From positions 310,001-374,000 of the forward strand of contig CP129486.1 in the NCBI GenBank assembly GCA_030584005.1: a stretch of 64,000 nucleotides of DNA. The letters run 5' to 3'. Below the pieces are notes generated by a model that saw only the letters and a program-made list of their open reading frames with translations, searched no databases and was not told where the DNA came from. Both the position numbers and the translations under genes were made by a program. Shown one piece after another: positions 55,494 through 63,722 of the stretch. Position 1 is the first letter of the stretch. Each line of letters starts with the position of its first letter. The stretch is from Bdellovibrionota bacterium (lineage in GTDB: Bacteria > Bdellovibrionota_C > UBA2361 > JAFLCA01).

Positions 55494-55826
55494 TTAGTGG
55501 CAGCCACATTTAGGGCCACATGGCTTTCCAGCGCTACCCTTCGAGCCGGAGTCCGTCTTAGTGTCCTTGTCGCTGCTCGTAGTTGAACCTTCTGAGGCCG
55601 TGCCGGATGCTTTTGTCGATCCTGCGGCACTCGAAGGGGCTGTGTAATCCGTTTTGTACCAGCCAGAGCCTTTAAGATGGAATGCGGATGGAGACATCAC
55701 GCGCTGCGCCGCTCGGGGACATTTCGGATCGCTGCACTCCGGCTTCGCCTTAAGCGGCTTCTCGGACACCTTCTGCAAGGCATCAAATCGCCCGCATTTG
55801 GGACACTCGTACTCATAAATTGGCAT
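55494..55826 (-). CDS. FmdB family zinc-ribbon protein
   Basis: A 110-residue protein whose start, PIYEYECPKCG, and second pair of cysteines (ECSDPKCP) form the zinc ribbon of the FmdB/CxxC_CXXC_SSSS regulatory-protein family. The middle FHLKGSGWYKTDY is a usual family element. A Ser/Thr/Lys-rich disordered region leads to a second cysteine cluster at the very end (CGPKCGCH), which may also bind metal. The function of the family is not settled. Confidence 0.88.
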   Translation of the reverse strand: MPIYEYECPKCGRFDALQKVSEKPLKAKPECSDPKCPRAAQRVMSPSAFHLKGSGWYKTDYTAPSSAAGSTKASGTASEGSTTSSDKDTKTDSGSKGSAGKPCGPKCGCH

Positions 55827-55927
55827 ACACCCCGCCCTCTCCCAGGCAACACAGCGCCAGAAACATCAGACCCGCATTCTTAATCTCTTAACAGGATGAT
55901 TTCAAGCGAGGGCGCGGTCACCAGTCG

Positions 55928-56290
55928 CTAAATGGGCAGCAGACCAGCTGAAAAGTGAGTTACATAGAAAGAGTACAGAGATTGCAGCCGCATCCTTTCT
56001 GCTTGGTCATAAAGGGTGTCGACCAGGGCCGCCTTAATGAAATAAAGGATTAACACGAGCAGGATGGGACTCAAGTCAAGTGAGCCTATCGCCGGCATGA
56101 TACGACGAAGCGGCCTCAACAGGGGTTCTGTTGCGTTCACTATAAACCGCACAATCGGATTGTAGGGGTCTGCGTTCACCCAGGAGACAATGACCCTCAC
56201 CAGTACCAGAAGCAGCATCAGATTGATCAGCATGCTGAGAACAATGGCGATTCCACGTAAGGAGTTTGCAAGAATCAACATGGTATTCAC
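55928..56290 (-). CDS. YggT family membrane protein
   Basis: A 120-residue protein with two long hydrophobic segments (about 12-38 and 72-92) joined by the YggT signature SWVNADPYNPIVRFIVNATEPLL, broken here to show the key SWVNADP and TEPLLRPLRR. The family is linked to osmotic and cell-envelope functions and to chloroplast thylakoid assembly (CCB3). It is often encoded next to yggS; here FliN-like and yggS genes lie just upstream on the same strand. ATG 56290 is used; a second start lies three codons in. Confidence 0.85.
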   Translation of the reverse strand: MNTMLILANSLRGIAIVLSMLINLMLLLVLVRVIVSWVNADPYNPIVRFIVNATEPLLRPLRRIMPAIGSLDLSPILLVLILYFIKAALVDTLYDQAERMRLQSLYSFYVTHFSAGLLPI

Positions 56291-56460
56291 TCCAACATTT
56301 ATTGCGGACTCATCGCAATGCTCGGGCTTAACACCCCGGGACGAACGGATACAGGCTAACCCGACCGCTGCGTGGAGGCAAAGGCTTGATTGCTGGGGTA
56401 AGACGCACGTTGGTTGAGAAGGAGAAGGACTATACGTGGCGGGTAGTGTTGAAACCGCTT

Positions 56461-56778
56461 CTAGCCGGCCTCTACCGCTTCAAGCGGCTGCTCGAAATCA
56501 TCTGGGGACACGATCTCAGTAACTCGAATACCAAAACGGTCGTTCACGATCACCGCTTCTCCCCGTGCCACAAGCTTGCCATTGATGCGAATGTCCAGCG
56601 GCTCACCTGAGATCTTCTCAAGTTCGACTAGACCGCCTTTGTTCAACTCGAGCAGTTTACGAATATTCATGGACGCACGGCCAAACTCCACCGTCACGGC
56701 AAGCCGCACGTCATGAAGGAACTCAAGGGTCCTGGCATTGCCCTCTTTTTCTGCTTTCTGTGGAGGTGTCGCTGACAT
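56461..56778 (-). CDS. Orphan FliN-like protein (SpoA domain)
   Basis: At 105 residues this matches the flagellar C-ring protein FliN, with a SpoA domain from about residue 25 to 95: FLHDVRLAVTVEFGRASM, then LELNKGGLVELEKISGEPLD, VNDRFGIRVTEIV. These are the classic FliN blocks (velG.t..i..ll.l..G.viel....g.p.di..Ng..ia.GevVvv.e.fgvriteI). No flagellar or type III secretion gene is near; neighbours are yggT and yggS. It may serve flagella encoded elsewhere or another SpoA-based export or motor complex. Confidence 0.85.
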   Translation of the reverse strand: MSATPPQKAEKEGNARTLEFLHDVRLAVTVEFGRASMNIRKLLELNKGGLVELEKISGEPLDIRINGKLVARGEAVIVNDRFGIRVTEIVSPDDFEQPLEAVEAG

Positions 56779-57076
56779 AAAGTCTCAATGCACAAACAGT
56801 GGGCAATCCGCAGCGGAGAGATTCCGCGGGCAAAGATCGCTCTAAGGTTAGATGCCCCTTGGCCCAGCTAGGGCGCAAAAGTTCACTTCTGCTCATCTAT
56901 CTGAATCAATTGGATATTTCTTCCGCAACGAGAGCGGCGAGGACGCCGAGACAAGGCTATGAGCAGGTGAGGCCACACCCTCTCCCCTGCCGCGCTACTC
57001 GTGCCGGGCCCCGATATGTGGCTGAAGTGCCCCCGTGGTAAACTAGAACGACCTGTCTCCGTACAGACTTCTCGGC

Positions 57077-57784
57077 TCACGCAGCGACGATACCACGCTC
57101 TCCGAACAACGCTGTTCCGATTCGAACATGTGTTGCTCCTTCCTCGATCGCTATTGGAAAATCAGACGACATTCCCATACTCAGTTCTGCTGCAGGCCAG
57201 CCAAGTGCTCCCCGCAGCTCTCTCATTCGCTTGAAATCTGGACGAGCTTGTTCCGGGGTCTCATACAGGCGGGTGATGGTCATCAGCCCCTGCAGCGTGA
57301 CCCAGGGGCAGGATCGTGCCAACGGCAGCAGCTCGACAAGCTGCTCAGGGGCAAAGCCGGCTTTCCCCGGATCTCCCGATACATTCACCTGTAGAAACAC
57401 TGAGAGCCGTCTTCGCTGCCGGGTGCACTGCTCGAAAATCGCCTCGAGGATCTGGACGGTATGCACACTCTGAATGACATCGAAGAGCCGCACCGCCATC
57501 GATACTTTATTCGATTGGAGCGCCCCAAGAAGATGCGCCTGATCATAGATCTGAAGTTCAGTCTTCTTGCGTTTAAACTCCTGTACGTAGTTCTCGCCAA
57601 TCAAGACCGGGATATGTTTCCTTCGGCACCAGGCAATATAGGCATTTATTGATGCCACCGGCTGCTTCTTCGTAGCAGCCACTACATGAACTGGCCCGCC
57701 CGCAGTTGTTGAGCGGCTCATCGCCTCCGCAACCTGCCGGTAGGTTGCCTCGAAGCGCTCAACCAGACTTGGATCACTTGCCAC
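57077..57784 (-). CDS. YggS/PLPBP family pyridoxal-phosphate homeostasis protein
   Basis: A 235-residue alanine-racemase-fold protein that binds PLP and buffers vitamin B6. The PLP lysine lies in VAATKK near residue 39. GENYVQEFKRK, HLLGALQSNK, FLQVNVSGDPGKAGF and LSMGMSSDF are the family blocks; the last contains the phosphate-binding loop SMGMSxD. No catalytic racemase residues are expected. It follows maf with an 8-base gap and is probably in the same transcript. The 298-base stretch between this gene and the FliN-like gene shows nothing certain. Confidence 0.92.
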   Translation of the reverse strand: MASDPSLVERFEATYRQVAEAMSRSTTAGGPVHVVAATKKQPVASINAYIAWCRRKHIPVLIGENYVQEFKRKKTELQIYDQAHLLGALQSNKVSMAVRLFDVIQSVHTVQILEAIFEQCTRQRRRLSVFLQVNVSGDPGKAGFAPEQLVELLPLARSCPWVTLQGLMTITRLYETPEQARPDFKRMRELRGALGWPAAELSMGMSSDFPIAIEEGATHVRIGTALFGERGIVAA

Positions 57785-57792
57785 GGTGCACC

Positions 57793-58404
57793 TTATTTGG
57801 AGCCACTCTTATCCGGCGAGGAGCCTACTATTCCGAGTGTTCGCATGGCAGCGACGCAGGCAGCGACATTGAGCCCCACGACGTTAGTGTATGACCCTTC
57901 AACCCTCGATACGAGTTGAGTACCCAGCCCTTGTATTGCATAGGAGCCGGCCTTATCCATGGGTTCTCGAGTTGCGACATATCTGGCGATTTCGTCTGCT
58001 GACATCGGCACTATCCAGACACGGCTCATATGACTTTGCACGAAGGTCCGTCCATCGCGCTTGCGGAACAAACAGAACGCTCCCCACACCTCATGCATTC
58101 GCCCTTGCAGCCTTCCCAGCATCTGTTGGGCATGCGCTTCATGATCGGGCTTGCCCAACACTTCGCCGTCCAGCACTACCGTGGTATCAGCTCCTAGACG
58201 CCATCCTGGGAAATCCCCCGCCACGGCTTTGGCGTATGCAAGGCGCTCCACCATTTCCTTAGCAGGCTCGTTTGGGAGCGGGGTTTCGTCCACATGCGCC
58301 GGCTGCACCGAGAAGGCGAGCCCGACTTGGGACAGCAGTTCAAGACGTCTTGGCGAGGCGGACGCAAGAATAATCTCTTCGCTTTGCTCAAATAGGCAGA
58401 TCAT
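57793..58404 (-). CDS. Maf family nucleotide pyrophosphatase
   Basis: A 203-residue enzyme that hydrolyses non-canonical or modified nucleoside triphosphates (dTTP/UTP/CTP types) and restrains septum formation in some bacteria. The loop ASASPRRLELL (13-23), the catalytic aspartate region GADTTVV, GKPDHEAHAQQML and the late DKAGSYAIQGLG are all in place. Its ATG overlaps the upstream stop (ATGA), so the correct start is 58404. Confidence 0.92.
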   Translation of the reverse strand: MICLFEQSEEIILASASPRRLELLSQVGLAFSVQPAHVDETPLPNEPAKEMVERLAYAKAVAGDFPGWRLGADTTVVLDGEVLGKPDHEAHAQQMLGRLQGRMHEVWGAFCLFRKRDGRTFVQSHMSRVWIVPMSADEIARYVATREPMDKAGSYAIQGLGTQLVSRVEGSYTNVVGLNVAACVAAMRTLGIVGSSPDKSGSK

Positions 58405-58805
58405 CGGTCGCCCCGCTCCAACACTGCGAGCAACAATGCTGCACATGCTTGCTCAATCGAGCCCGCACACCCCGAGAGGGGCACGCCATTCCTTATCGCC
58501 TGCACATGCCAGGTCCTGCGCTCATGAAATGTGGCAGAGAGAAGATCCCAGCCGCGTCTATCAATCTCATCAATGCACTCATCGACTGACGGAATCCAGA
58601 AAAAAAATCGCTCGTGCCCCTCCGGGACTTCACTCCCACTGCCACTGATCAGCGAAACAAGGCGTCGTCCCGGCAACACGAGAAACTCTTCAATGCCTAG
58701 ATCGGCATAACCTCTCCCCACACGCTGCCCTTCTTGCCAAGGTACAGCCAGCCCAGCCTCGCCAAGCTGTCGACAAAGCTCATAGTACTCAACTGATGCC
58801 TGCAT
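58401..58805 (-). CDS. Hypothetical protein between guaB and maf
   Basis: A 134-residue soluble protein I do not recognise. It alternates strands and helices: GIEEFLVLPGRRLVSLIS, RFFFWIPSVDECIDEIDRRG, RTWHVQAIRNG, and a C-terminal helix EQACAALLLAVLERG. This layout resembles small single-domain proteins of phage or accessory origin, but none could be named. It is four-base-coupled to maf and 33 bases downstream of guaB, so it is likely expressed with both. Confidence 0.7.
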   Translation of the reverse strand: MQASVEYYELCRQLGEAGLAVPWQEGQRVGRGYADLGIEEFLVLPGRRLVSLISGSGSEVPEGHERFFFWIPSVDECIDEIDRRGWDLLSATFHERRTWHVQAIRNGVPLSGCAGSIEQACAALLLAVLERGDR

Positions 58806-58838
58806 GATTGTGATGTTCCGCTGGGCTACGCAATCTGT

Positions 58839-60350
58839 TCAGCGATGCTCCGACTGCATACGGTCTAGCTGCTCCACGGTCGAGGTGCCGCCCTCAATAA
58901 TGGTCAATTCGGACACGCGAGTTAAGCGCGCTTCGTTATGGAACTCCTTGATAGAGAGCACCCCTGCGTTGCACATCGCTGATTTCAGTTTGGCAAGGGT
59001 CACATTGAGTTTATCCGAGAGCGGGCCTGAGTATGGAACGTAGGCGTCAACGCCCTCTTCAAAAACAAGTTCGGGGCGGTCAGACTGCTTGTAGCGCTGC
59101 CAATTGCGTGCTCGGTTTGAACCTTCTCCCCAGTACGGCTTATACACTCTCCCCCGGTAGGTAATCTTCTCGGTTGGGCTTTCTTCGGTACTGGCAAAGT
59201 ACTTACCCATCATGAGGAAGTCCGCTCCCATCGCCAGTGCGACAATAATATTTGTGTCGCTATTGAGTCCGCCATCGGAACATATGGGCACATATACGCC
59301 AGACTTCTTGGCATACGCATCCCGTGCCGCCGCCACCGCCATTACGGCCGAGGCTTGACCGCGGCCAAGTCCCTTCTGTTCACGGGTGATACAGATGGAA
59401 CCGCCCCCGATGCCTATCTTCACGAAGTCCACCTGCCCTTGCTCCACAAGGTACTGAAATCCCTCTGCGGTAACGACGTTGCCGCCGCCAATTAAAACCG
59501 CATCACCAAACTGCTCTTTGACCCATGCCGCCGCCTCAGCCTGCCATTCCGTATGGCCATCGGATGAATCGATGACGAGGCAGTCCACTCCCGCATCAAC
59601 CAGCGCTTTGGCGCGCTCCCGGTAATCGTGAGTATTCAAGGCGGCACCAACGAACAGCCGCTTTCTGCCATCAGTCAACTCATCGGGATTTGACTTATGG
59701 TCGAAATAGTCCCGGCGAAACACCAGGCTCTTCAAGTTCCCGTGCTTGTCAATAACAGGCAGGCATTCCTTCTTGTGCTTCCAAAGCTTTTCGGTCGCAT
59801 CCTGAAGCGAAATCCCGTCCTCGGCGAGAATCAACCGCTCCACTGGAGTAAAGAACTCCGAAATGGGGCGAGAGAGATCGTCCTTGAATTCCCAAAAGTC
59901 CTTACTTGTAAGGAGTCCAAGCAGTTTCGAATTCTTCGAGCCGTCCTGAGTAATAGCAATGGTCGAATGACCGGTGCGACGACGCAACGCCACGGCGTCC
60001 TGCAGTGTACAGGTAGGTGAGAGATTACTGTCCGATTCTACAAAGCCGGCTTTATGTTCCTTGACGCTGCGCACCATCTCGGTCTGTGCGGCAATGGGCT
60101 GGGAGCAGAAGGTAAAGGCGCATCCGCCTTTTCTGGCCAGAGCAATGGCCAACGCGTCACCCGATACTGACTGCATTGCCGCAGAGACGAAGGGAATATT
60201 GAGAAAATGCTTCGGGCCGTCCTTCAGCTTATAGCGGCCAAGAGGCACCCGCAGGTTCACATTACTCGGCACATGCTCCTTTTTCGTCAAACCGGGTAGG
60301 AGCAGATACTCATGAAAGGTACGGGAGATATCGTCGATAATTTGGGCCAC
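58839..60350 (-). CDS. guaB: IMP dehydrogenase, variant with GGGSICITR catalytic loop
   Basis: A 503-residue NAD-dependent enzyme that makes XMP from IMP, the first committed step to GTP. The start is GTG 60350, with AAGGAGG 6 bases upstream; the longer frame to 60440 is rejected. The barrel is split by two CBS domains (about 107-215). The catalytic Cys320 lies in GIGGGSICITRE; the usual sequence is GPGSICTTR, so Pro is replaced by Gly and the residue after Cys is Ile. The flap differs too: RGRVYKPYWGEGSNRARNWQ. It resembles the trypanosomatid-type branch more than E. coli GuaB. Confidence 0.88.
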   Translation of the reverse strand: MAQIIDDISRTFHEYLLLPGLTKKEHVPSNVNLRVPLGRYKLKDGPKHFLNIPFVSAAMQSVSGDALAIALARKGGCAFTFCSQPIAAQTEMVRSVKEHKAGFVESDSNLSPTCTLQDAVALRRRTGHSTIAITQDGSKNSKLLGLLTSKDFWEFKDDLSRPISEFFTPVERLILAEDGISLQDATEKLWKHKKECLPVIDKHGNLKSLVFRRDYFDHKSNPDELTDGRKRLFVGAALNTHDYRERAKALVDAGVDCLVIDSSDGHTEWQAEAAAWVKEQFGDAVLIGGGNVVTAEGFQYLVEQGQVDFVKIGIGGGSICITREQKGLGRGQASAVMAVAAARDAYAKKSGVYVPICSDGGLNSDTNIIVALAMGADFLMMGKYFASTEESPTEKITYRGRVYKPYWGEGSNRARNWQRYKQSDRPELVFEEGVDAYVPYSGPLSDKLNVTLAKLKSAMCNAGVLSIKEFHNEARLTRVSELTIIEGGTSTVEQLDRMQSEHR

Positions 60351-60524
60351 AGTGCCCTCCTTGATAAGACAGTCGGAGCGCGATGATGGCCGCATACAAT
60401 ACCTATGAAATGGACGGAAAGCAAAACACCTTCTCCCCATCTGGGGTCTCGATGCACCTGCAAAGGGAGGTAGCCCCGCCTCGTAAGAGGTACTAAAGTC
60501 ACCTCACGGGGAGAGGGAAGGTGT

Positions 60525-61445
60525 ATGTGCGCAGCGCCGGCAGTTTTTGGAATGGTCACGACTCAGGGTTCGCACGCCTACACTGGCCCTGCGCTCGAGA
60601 GCTTCTTCCGCGCAACCCCCCTGTCTCCAGAGGATAGCCTTCTGCTCATCGATAACGATAACAGCTGGCCAAGCAGCCTCCTCCCCTCTCAGGTGGAGCT
60701 CGTGCGAAATGCCTCACCGGCGGGATTCGCCCAAAACATGAATCTGGTTCTGCGTACCGCCGCACAGCGTCAGGTGGATGCCTATCTGTTAAACAACGAC
60801 GTGATCTTTGCGCCCGGCTGGCGGTCGGCGCTTGAAGCAGCGGGGGATCGCATTGCTGTTCCGCTCAGTAACCGCGAGGTCCAGTATGCCGTCTCGGTAA
60901 TAAACCTAAAGACAAATGCGGCGCTTGCGGCGCTCGGATGCGGCATGCCGTCAACGCTGGCTGACTATCAGGCCTTTCCTGAAGGATTCGCCGCGATAGC
61001 CGCAGCGCATGCTCGCGCTGCGCAAGGTTTCTGGCCTGTGTATGTGGCTCCCTACTACTGCGTTCGTATCCCCAGGCGAGCGATTGAACAGATAGGGCTA
61101 TTGGACGAAGCGTTCGGACGCGGTGGTGGCGAAGATTATGACTACTCTCTGCGGGCACTGCTGGCAGGCATTTCCACCTGCTTCGTGCTTGGAGCGTACC
61201 TGCTGCACTTTGGCGGTAAATCTTCGTGGGACGGAGCGGAGACAACCGAAGAACAGGCAGCGCGTGAAGCCCAGTTCTTTGCACACTTCAGGGCGAAGTG
61301 GGGAGAGCCACTGTTCCAGTACATCTGCCGGGAGAATTCGACCCTGGCGACTCAGATCTTTCCCGACCTGAAGAGTCGGGAAGAGTCAGGAGCCCTGGCG
61401 GACATTGTGAGAGCGCTGATGCCTCCTGGCTCAAAACAGGGGTGA
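60525..61445 (+). CDS. Family 2 glycosyltransferase
   Basis: A 306-residue cytosolic GT-A glycosyltransferase. FGMVTTQG starts strand 1 and LLIDNDNSW gives a nucleotide-binding acidic segment. YLLNNDVIFAPGW (near 87-99) holds the metal-binding DxD-like NND, and GGGEDYDYSLRALLAG near 208 holds the conserved ED of the acceptor side. Rhamnosyl- and O-antigen-type transferases share this pattern; the sugar is unknown. GGGAAGG is close to the ATG. It stands alone among unrelated genes. Confidence 0.83.
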   Translation: MCAAPAVFGMVTTQGSHAYTGPALESFFRATPLSPEDSLLLIDNDNSWPSSLLPSQVELVRNASPAGFAQNMNLVLRTAAQRQVDAYLLNNDVIFAPGWRSALEAAGDRIAVPLSNREVQYAVSVINLKTNAALAALGCGMPSTLADYQAFPEGFAAIAAAHARAAQGFWPVYVAPYYCVRIPRRAIEQIGLLDEAFGRGGGEDYDYSLRALLAGISTCFVLGAYLLHFGGKSSWDGAETTEEQAAREAQFFAHFRAKWGEPLFQYICRENSTLATQIFPDLKSREESGALADIVRALMPPGSKQG

Positions 61446-61477
61446 GTGACGATAACACCCTGCAACGGACAATTGCT

Positions 61478-62338
61478 TTAGAAGGAAGAGGGATCAAGAG
61501 GATCGGTGCCATTTGTAAACACCTCCTCCCCGTCACTGACTCCGTCCACATCCGTATCGGCCAACGTCGGGTCGGTGCCATAAAGGGATTCTTCGAATTG
61601 ATCATAAATACCGTCTGCATCCGCATCCGGTCGATTCGCCAGCGCCTGGGCAAGCACCTTATCAAGCAGAATTTCGCTGGCGAATTCAGCCATGCGATCA
61701 TACCCGGTCTTGGACGGATGCAGCAGATCCTTCGATATAATGCTCGTCCCTAACTTGTGGAAAGGGATTAAGACGTTGAGGCTCTGGCGCCTTCTCATCA
61801 GCTGCTTGGAAACCTCCAACAAGAATGGATTTTGGAAGCTTCTCTTGCTTTGGGTAAGTGTCGCGACAACAAAGAGAGGCACTCCCCTGCCGTCACCCTC
61901 GTAAAACTCCATCAGGTAATCGCGAAGCCGCGTGATCCCCTGTATTGTTTCGCTGACCGGTTGATAATTCCAATACTCATTGGTGCCGACCTCTATAATC
62001 ACGTAGTCAGCGCTCTTCATTGATCGATAGGTCGAGATTCCTGGCTGCAGGTTCCGCATAAATTGCCGGCGCAACCTTTGCGAGGTGGTACCCGGCACCC
62101 CTTGATTCGATACGGTGGCATTGGGGAAGTGCTTATAAAGATCAAATACCCACCCGGCGTTACGGTAGGTACCCTCTTTATCGGTGGTGCCGCGTACGAT
62201 GCTGTCCCCCGTAACGGCGATCTTGAGCTCCCCATCGCAGTTATAGTCCACCATGCCATCAATTAACGGGCAGGCGGAGGCCAGCGAGATACTGGTGAGC
62301 ACATCGATTGCTATAATAAGTAGTAAAAACTTTCGCAT
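61478..62338 (-). CDS. Secreted SGNH hydrolase with C-terminal calcium-binding repeats
   Basis: A 286-residue exported protein. The signal peptide is about 1-22. Block I of the SGNH fold is VTGDSIVRGTTD, block II the glycine in NQGVPGTTS, block III the asparagine in VGTNEYW, and block V the histidine in KDLLHPSKTGY. The last 45 residues are DADADGIYDQFE and LADTDVDGVSDGEE, thrombospondin-3-like calcium loops common on surface proteins. GAGGAAGGGG lies right before ATG 62338. An extracellular esterase or carbohydrate acetyl-esterase role is inferred. Confidence 0.85.
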   Translation of the reverse strand: MRKFLLLIIAIDVLTSISLASACPLIDGMVDYNCDGELKIAVTGDSIVRGTTDKEGTYRNAGWVFDLYKHFPNATVSNQGVPGTTSQRLRRQFMRNLQPGISTYRSMKSADYVIIEVGTNEYWNYQPVSETIQGITRLRDYLMEFYEGDGRGVPLFVVATLTQSKRSFQNPFLLEVSKQLMRRRQSLNVLIPFHKLGTSIISKDLLHPSKTGYDRMAEFASEILLDKVLAQALANRPDADADGIYDQFEESLYGTDPTLADTDVDGVSDGEEVFTNGTDPLDPSSF

Positions 62339-62490
62339 ACCCCTTCCTCTGAGCGTCACGGAGAAACTTAAGTAACGCCAATTACTGCCCAAATGCAAGC
62401 TCAGGGGCATTCCCCCCTCTACAATGGAACCCACGCTGCGCACGCCTAACGCATTTGACTGCTCTCGGGCTCCCCTTGTATGGTCTTGAA

Positions 62491-63714
62491 ATGTCTAGTC
62501 TTGTTTCCATTCGGCCACGAGCGGAGAACAGCGCGCCACTTTCTCTCATCGACAAGCTTCGTCGCGGTCCGGTCGTCGATAAGTTCTTCCTCCTTGGCGC
62601 AATCATCTCCTTCTTAGGGCTGGGATACCTAGGCTCGCACCTCTGGTTGATGCGTACCGGATACATGACACCTTCCACGCATCTTAACGAGCTGCGTCTC
62701 CTGCATGCGGAGCTGCAGCTATTTGTATTTTTTGGGCTATTCATAGTGGGGTTTTGCTTACAGGCAGGTCCCCGACTCTTGAATGTCTCGGCTCCCTTGT
62801 CCCTGCTTGGAGTAATCTTGGCCGCAGCACTTCCGATAGTCGCAGTTACGATCCGACTCTTTGATCCTGCGAGTAGCCTTCCGCCGTTCCTATACGCGGC
62901 ATCATTCCTGATAGCTCTTACCGCGATTGTGCAGCTCTCTCTGAACGCATCGAGAATACCTCCCTTTATTCCACTACTCTCCTTTGGCCTGGTGGCCTGT
63001 GCGGTGAGCTGTTTCCTGCCGATTACTCGGCCGGAAGTGGCACTGCTGGTGTTATGGGCCGGGGTCGGCAGCGCCGTTTTAGGAGTTTGGCAGGTGTTCA
63101 TTGCTAACCTTTTGGGGGGGAAGCGCTTGGGAGTTCGTGCAACGTTCTTGTGCGCACTCACCCATCTAGCAACCTTGATATCCCTTGGCCTGCTGTACCT
63201 GACTGAGGATCGATTGTGGGGAGTGTGTGCAGGAGCCTTCGGGTCCTTTACACTCTGTCTTTACTTCTTTGCCACTCGAGGCTGGCGAGCCGTTGTGGGC
63301 AGCCGCCGACCGGCGTTGCAGCTCGCGACAGTCGCGGCATTCCTATGGGCCCTCAGTGCCTGGGCCCTGCTGGCCAGCTCTTTGATTATTGTTGACGAAG
63401 CCTTCCATGTGCTGGCAACCGGTTTTGCCAGCTCCTTGGTGATTGCGCTGAGTTTACACATCGTAGGGCACCTCGGCGGCGGCGAGGCGCTCTCAACCGG
63501 CTGGTCGGTGTTTGCCATCTCCCTGTGGCAACTGGTGCCCCTGATGCGGGGCTATTCTCGCCTGTTTCATCTACCGCAGGTGAGCGCCTCAATTGTTGGG
63601 ATAATCGCAACGATAGTCGTGCTCATTTGGATAACCGGTCTAGTGCGCTGCGAAATTCGTATCTTACGCCGACAGGCACAGTTGCGAGGCGCTGAAGAGA
63701 TGGTGCGCGATTAA
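62491..63714 (+). CDS. NnrS-like polytopic membrane protein
   Basis: A 407-residue protein with about twelve hydrophobic helices. Near the start HLNELRLLHAELQLFVFFG and GFCLQAGPRL fit NnrS (histidine-containing helix then GFLxxAxP), and a later HVLATGFASSLVIALSLH parallels the NnrS heme-ligand helix. NnrS proteins bind heme and copper and are linked to nitric-oxide stress. The cytochrome-oxidase-like look alone would not be enough, so confidence is moderate. ATG 62491 is chosen over an upstream TTG frame. It converges on the TonB receptor fragment. Confidence 0.62.
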   Translation: MSSLVSIRPRAENSAPLSLIDKLRRGPVVDKFFLLGAIISFLGLGYLGSHLWLMRTGYMTPSTHLNELRLLHAELQLFVFFGLFIVGFCLQAGPRLLNVSAPLSLLGVILAAALPIVAVTIRLFDPASSLPPFLYAASFLIALTAIVQLSLNASRIPPFIPLLSFGLVACAVSCFLPITRPEVALLVLWAGVGSAVLGVWQVFIANLLGGKRLGVRATFLCALTHLATLISLGLLYLTEDRLWGVCAGAFGSFTLCLYFFATRGWRAVVGSRRPALQLATVAAFLWALSAWALLASSLIIVDEAFHVLATGFASSLVIALSLHIVGHLGGGEALSTGWSVFAISLWQLVPLMRGYSRLFHLPQVSASIVGIIATIVVLIWITGLVRCEIRILRRQAQLRGAEEMVRD

Positions 63715-63722
63715 TGCGCCGC

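Noticed and set aside
56883..57080. Minus-strand 65-codon frame after yggS
   Set aside because: No ribosome site, Arg/Ser-rich composition and no recognisable domain.
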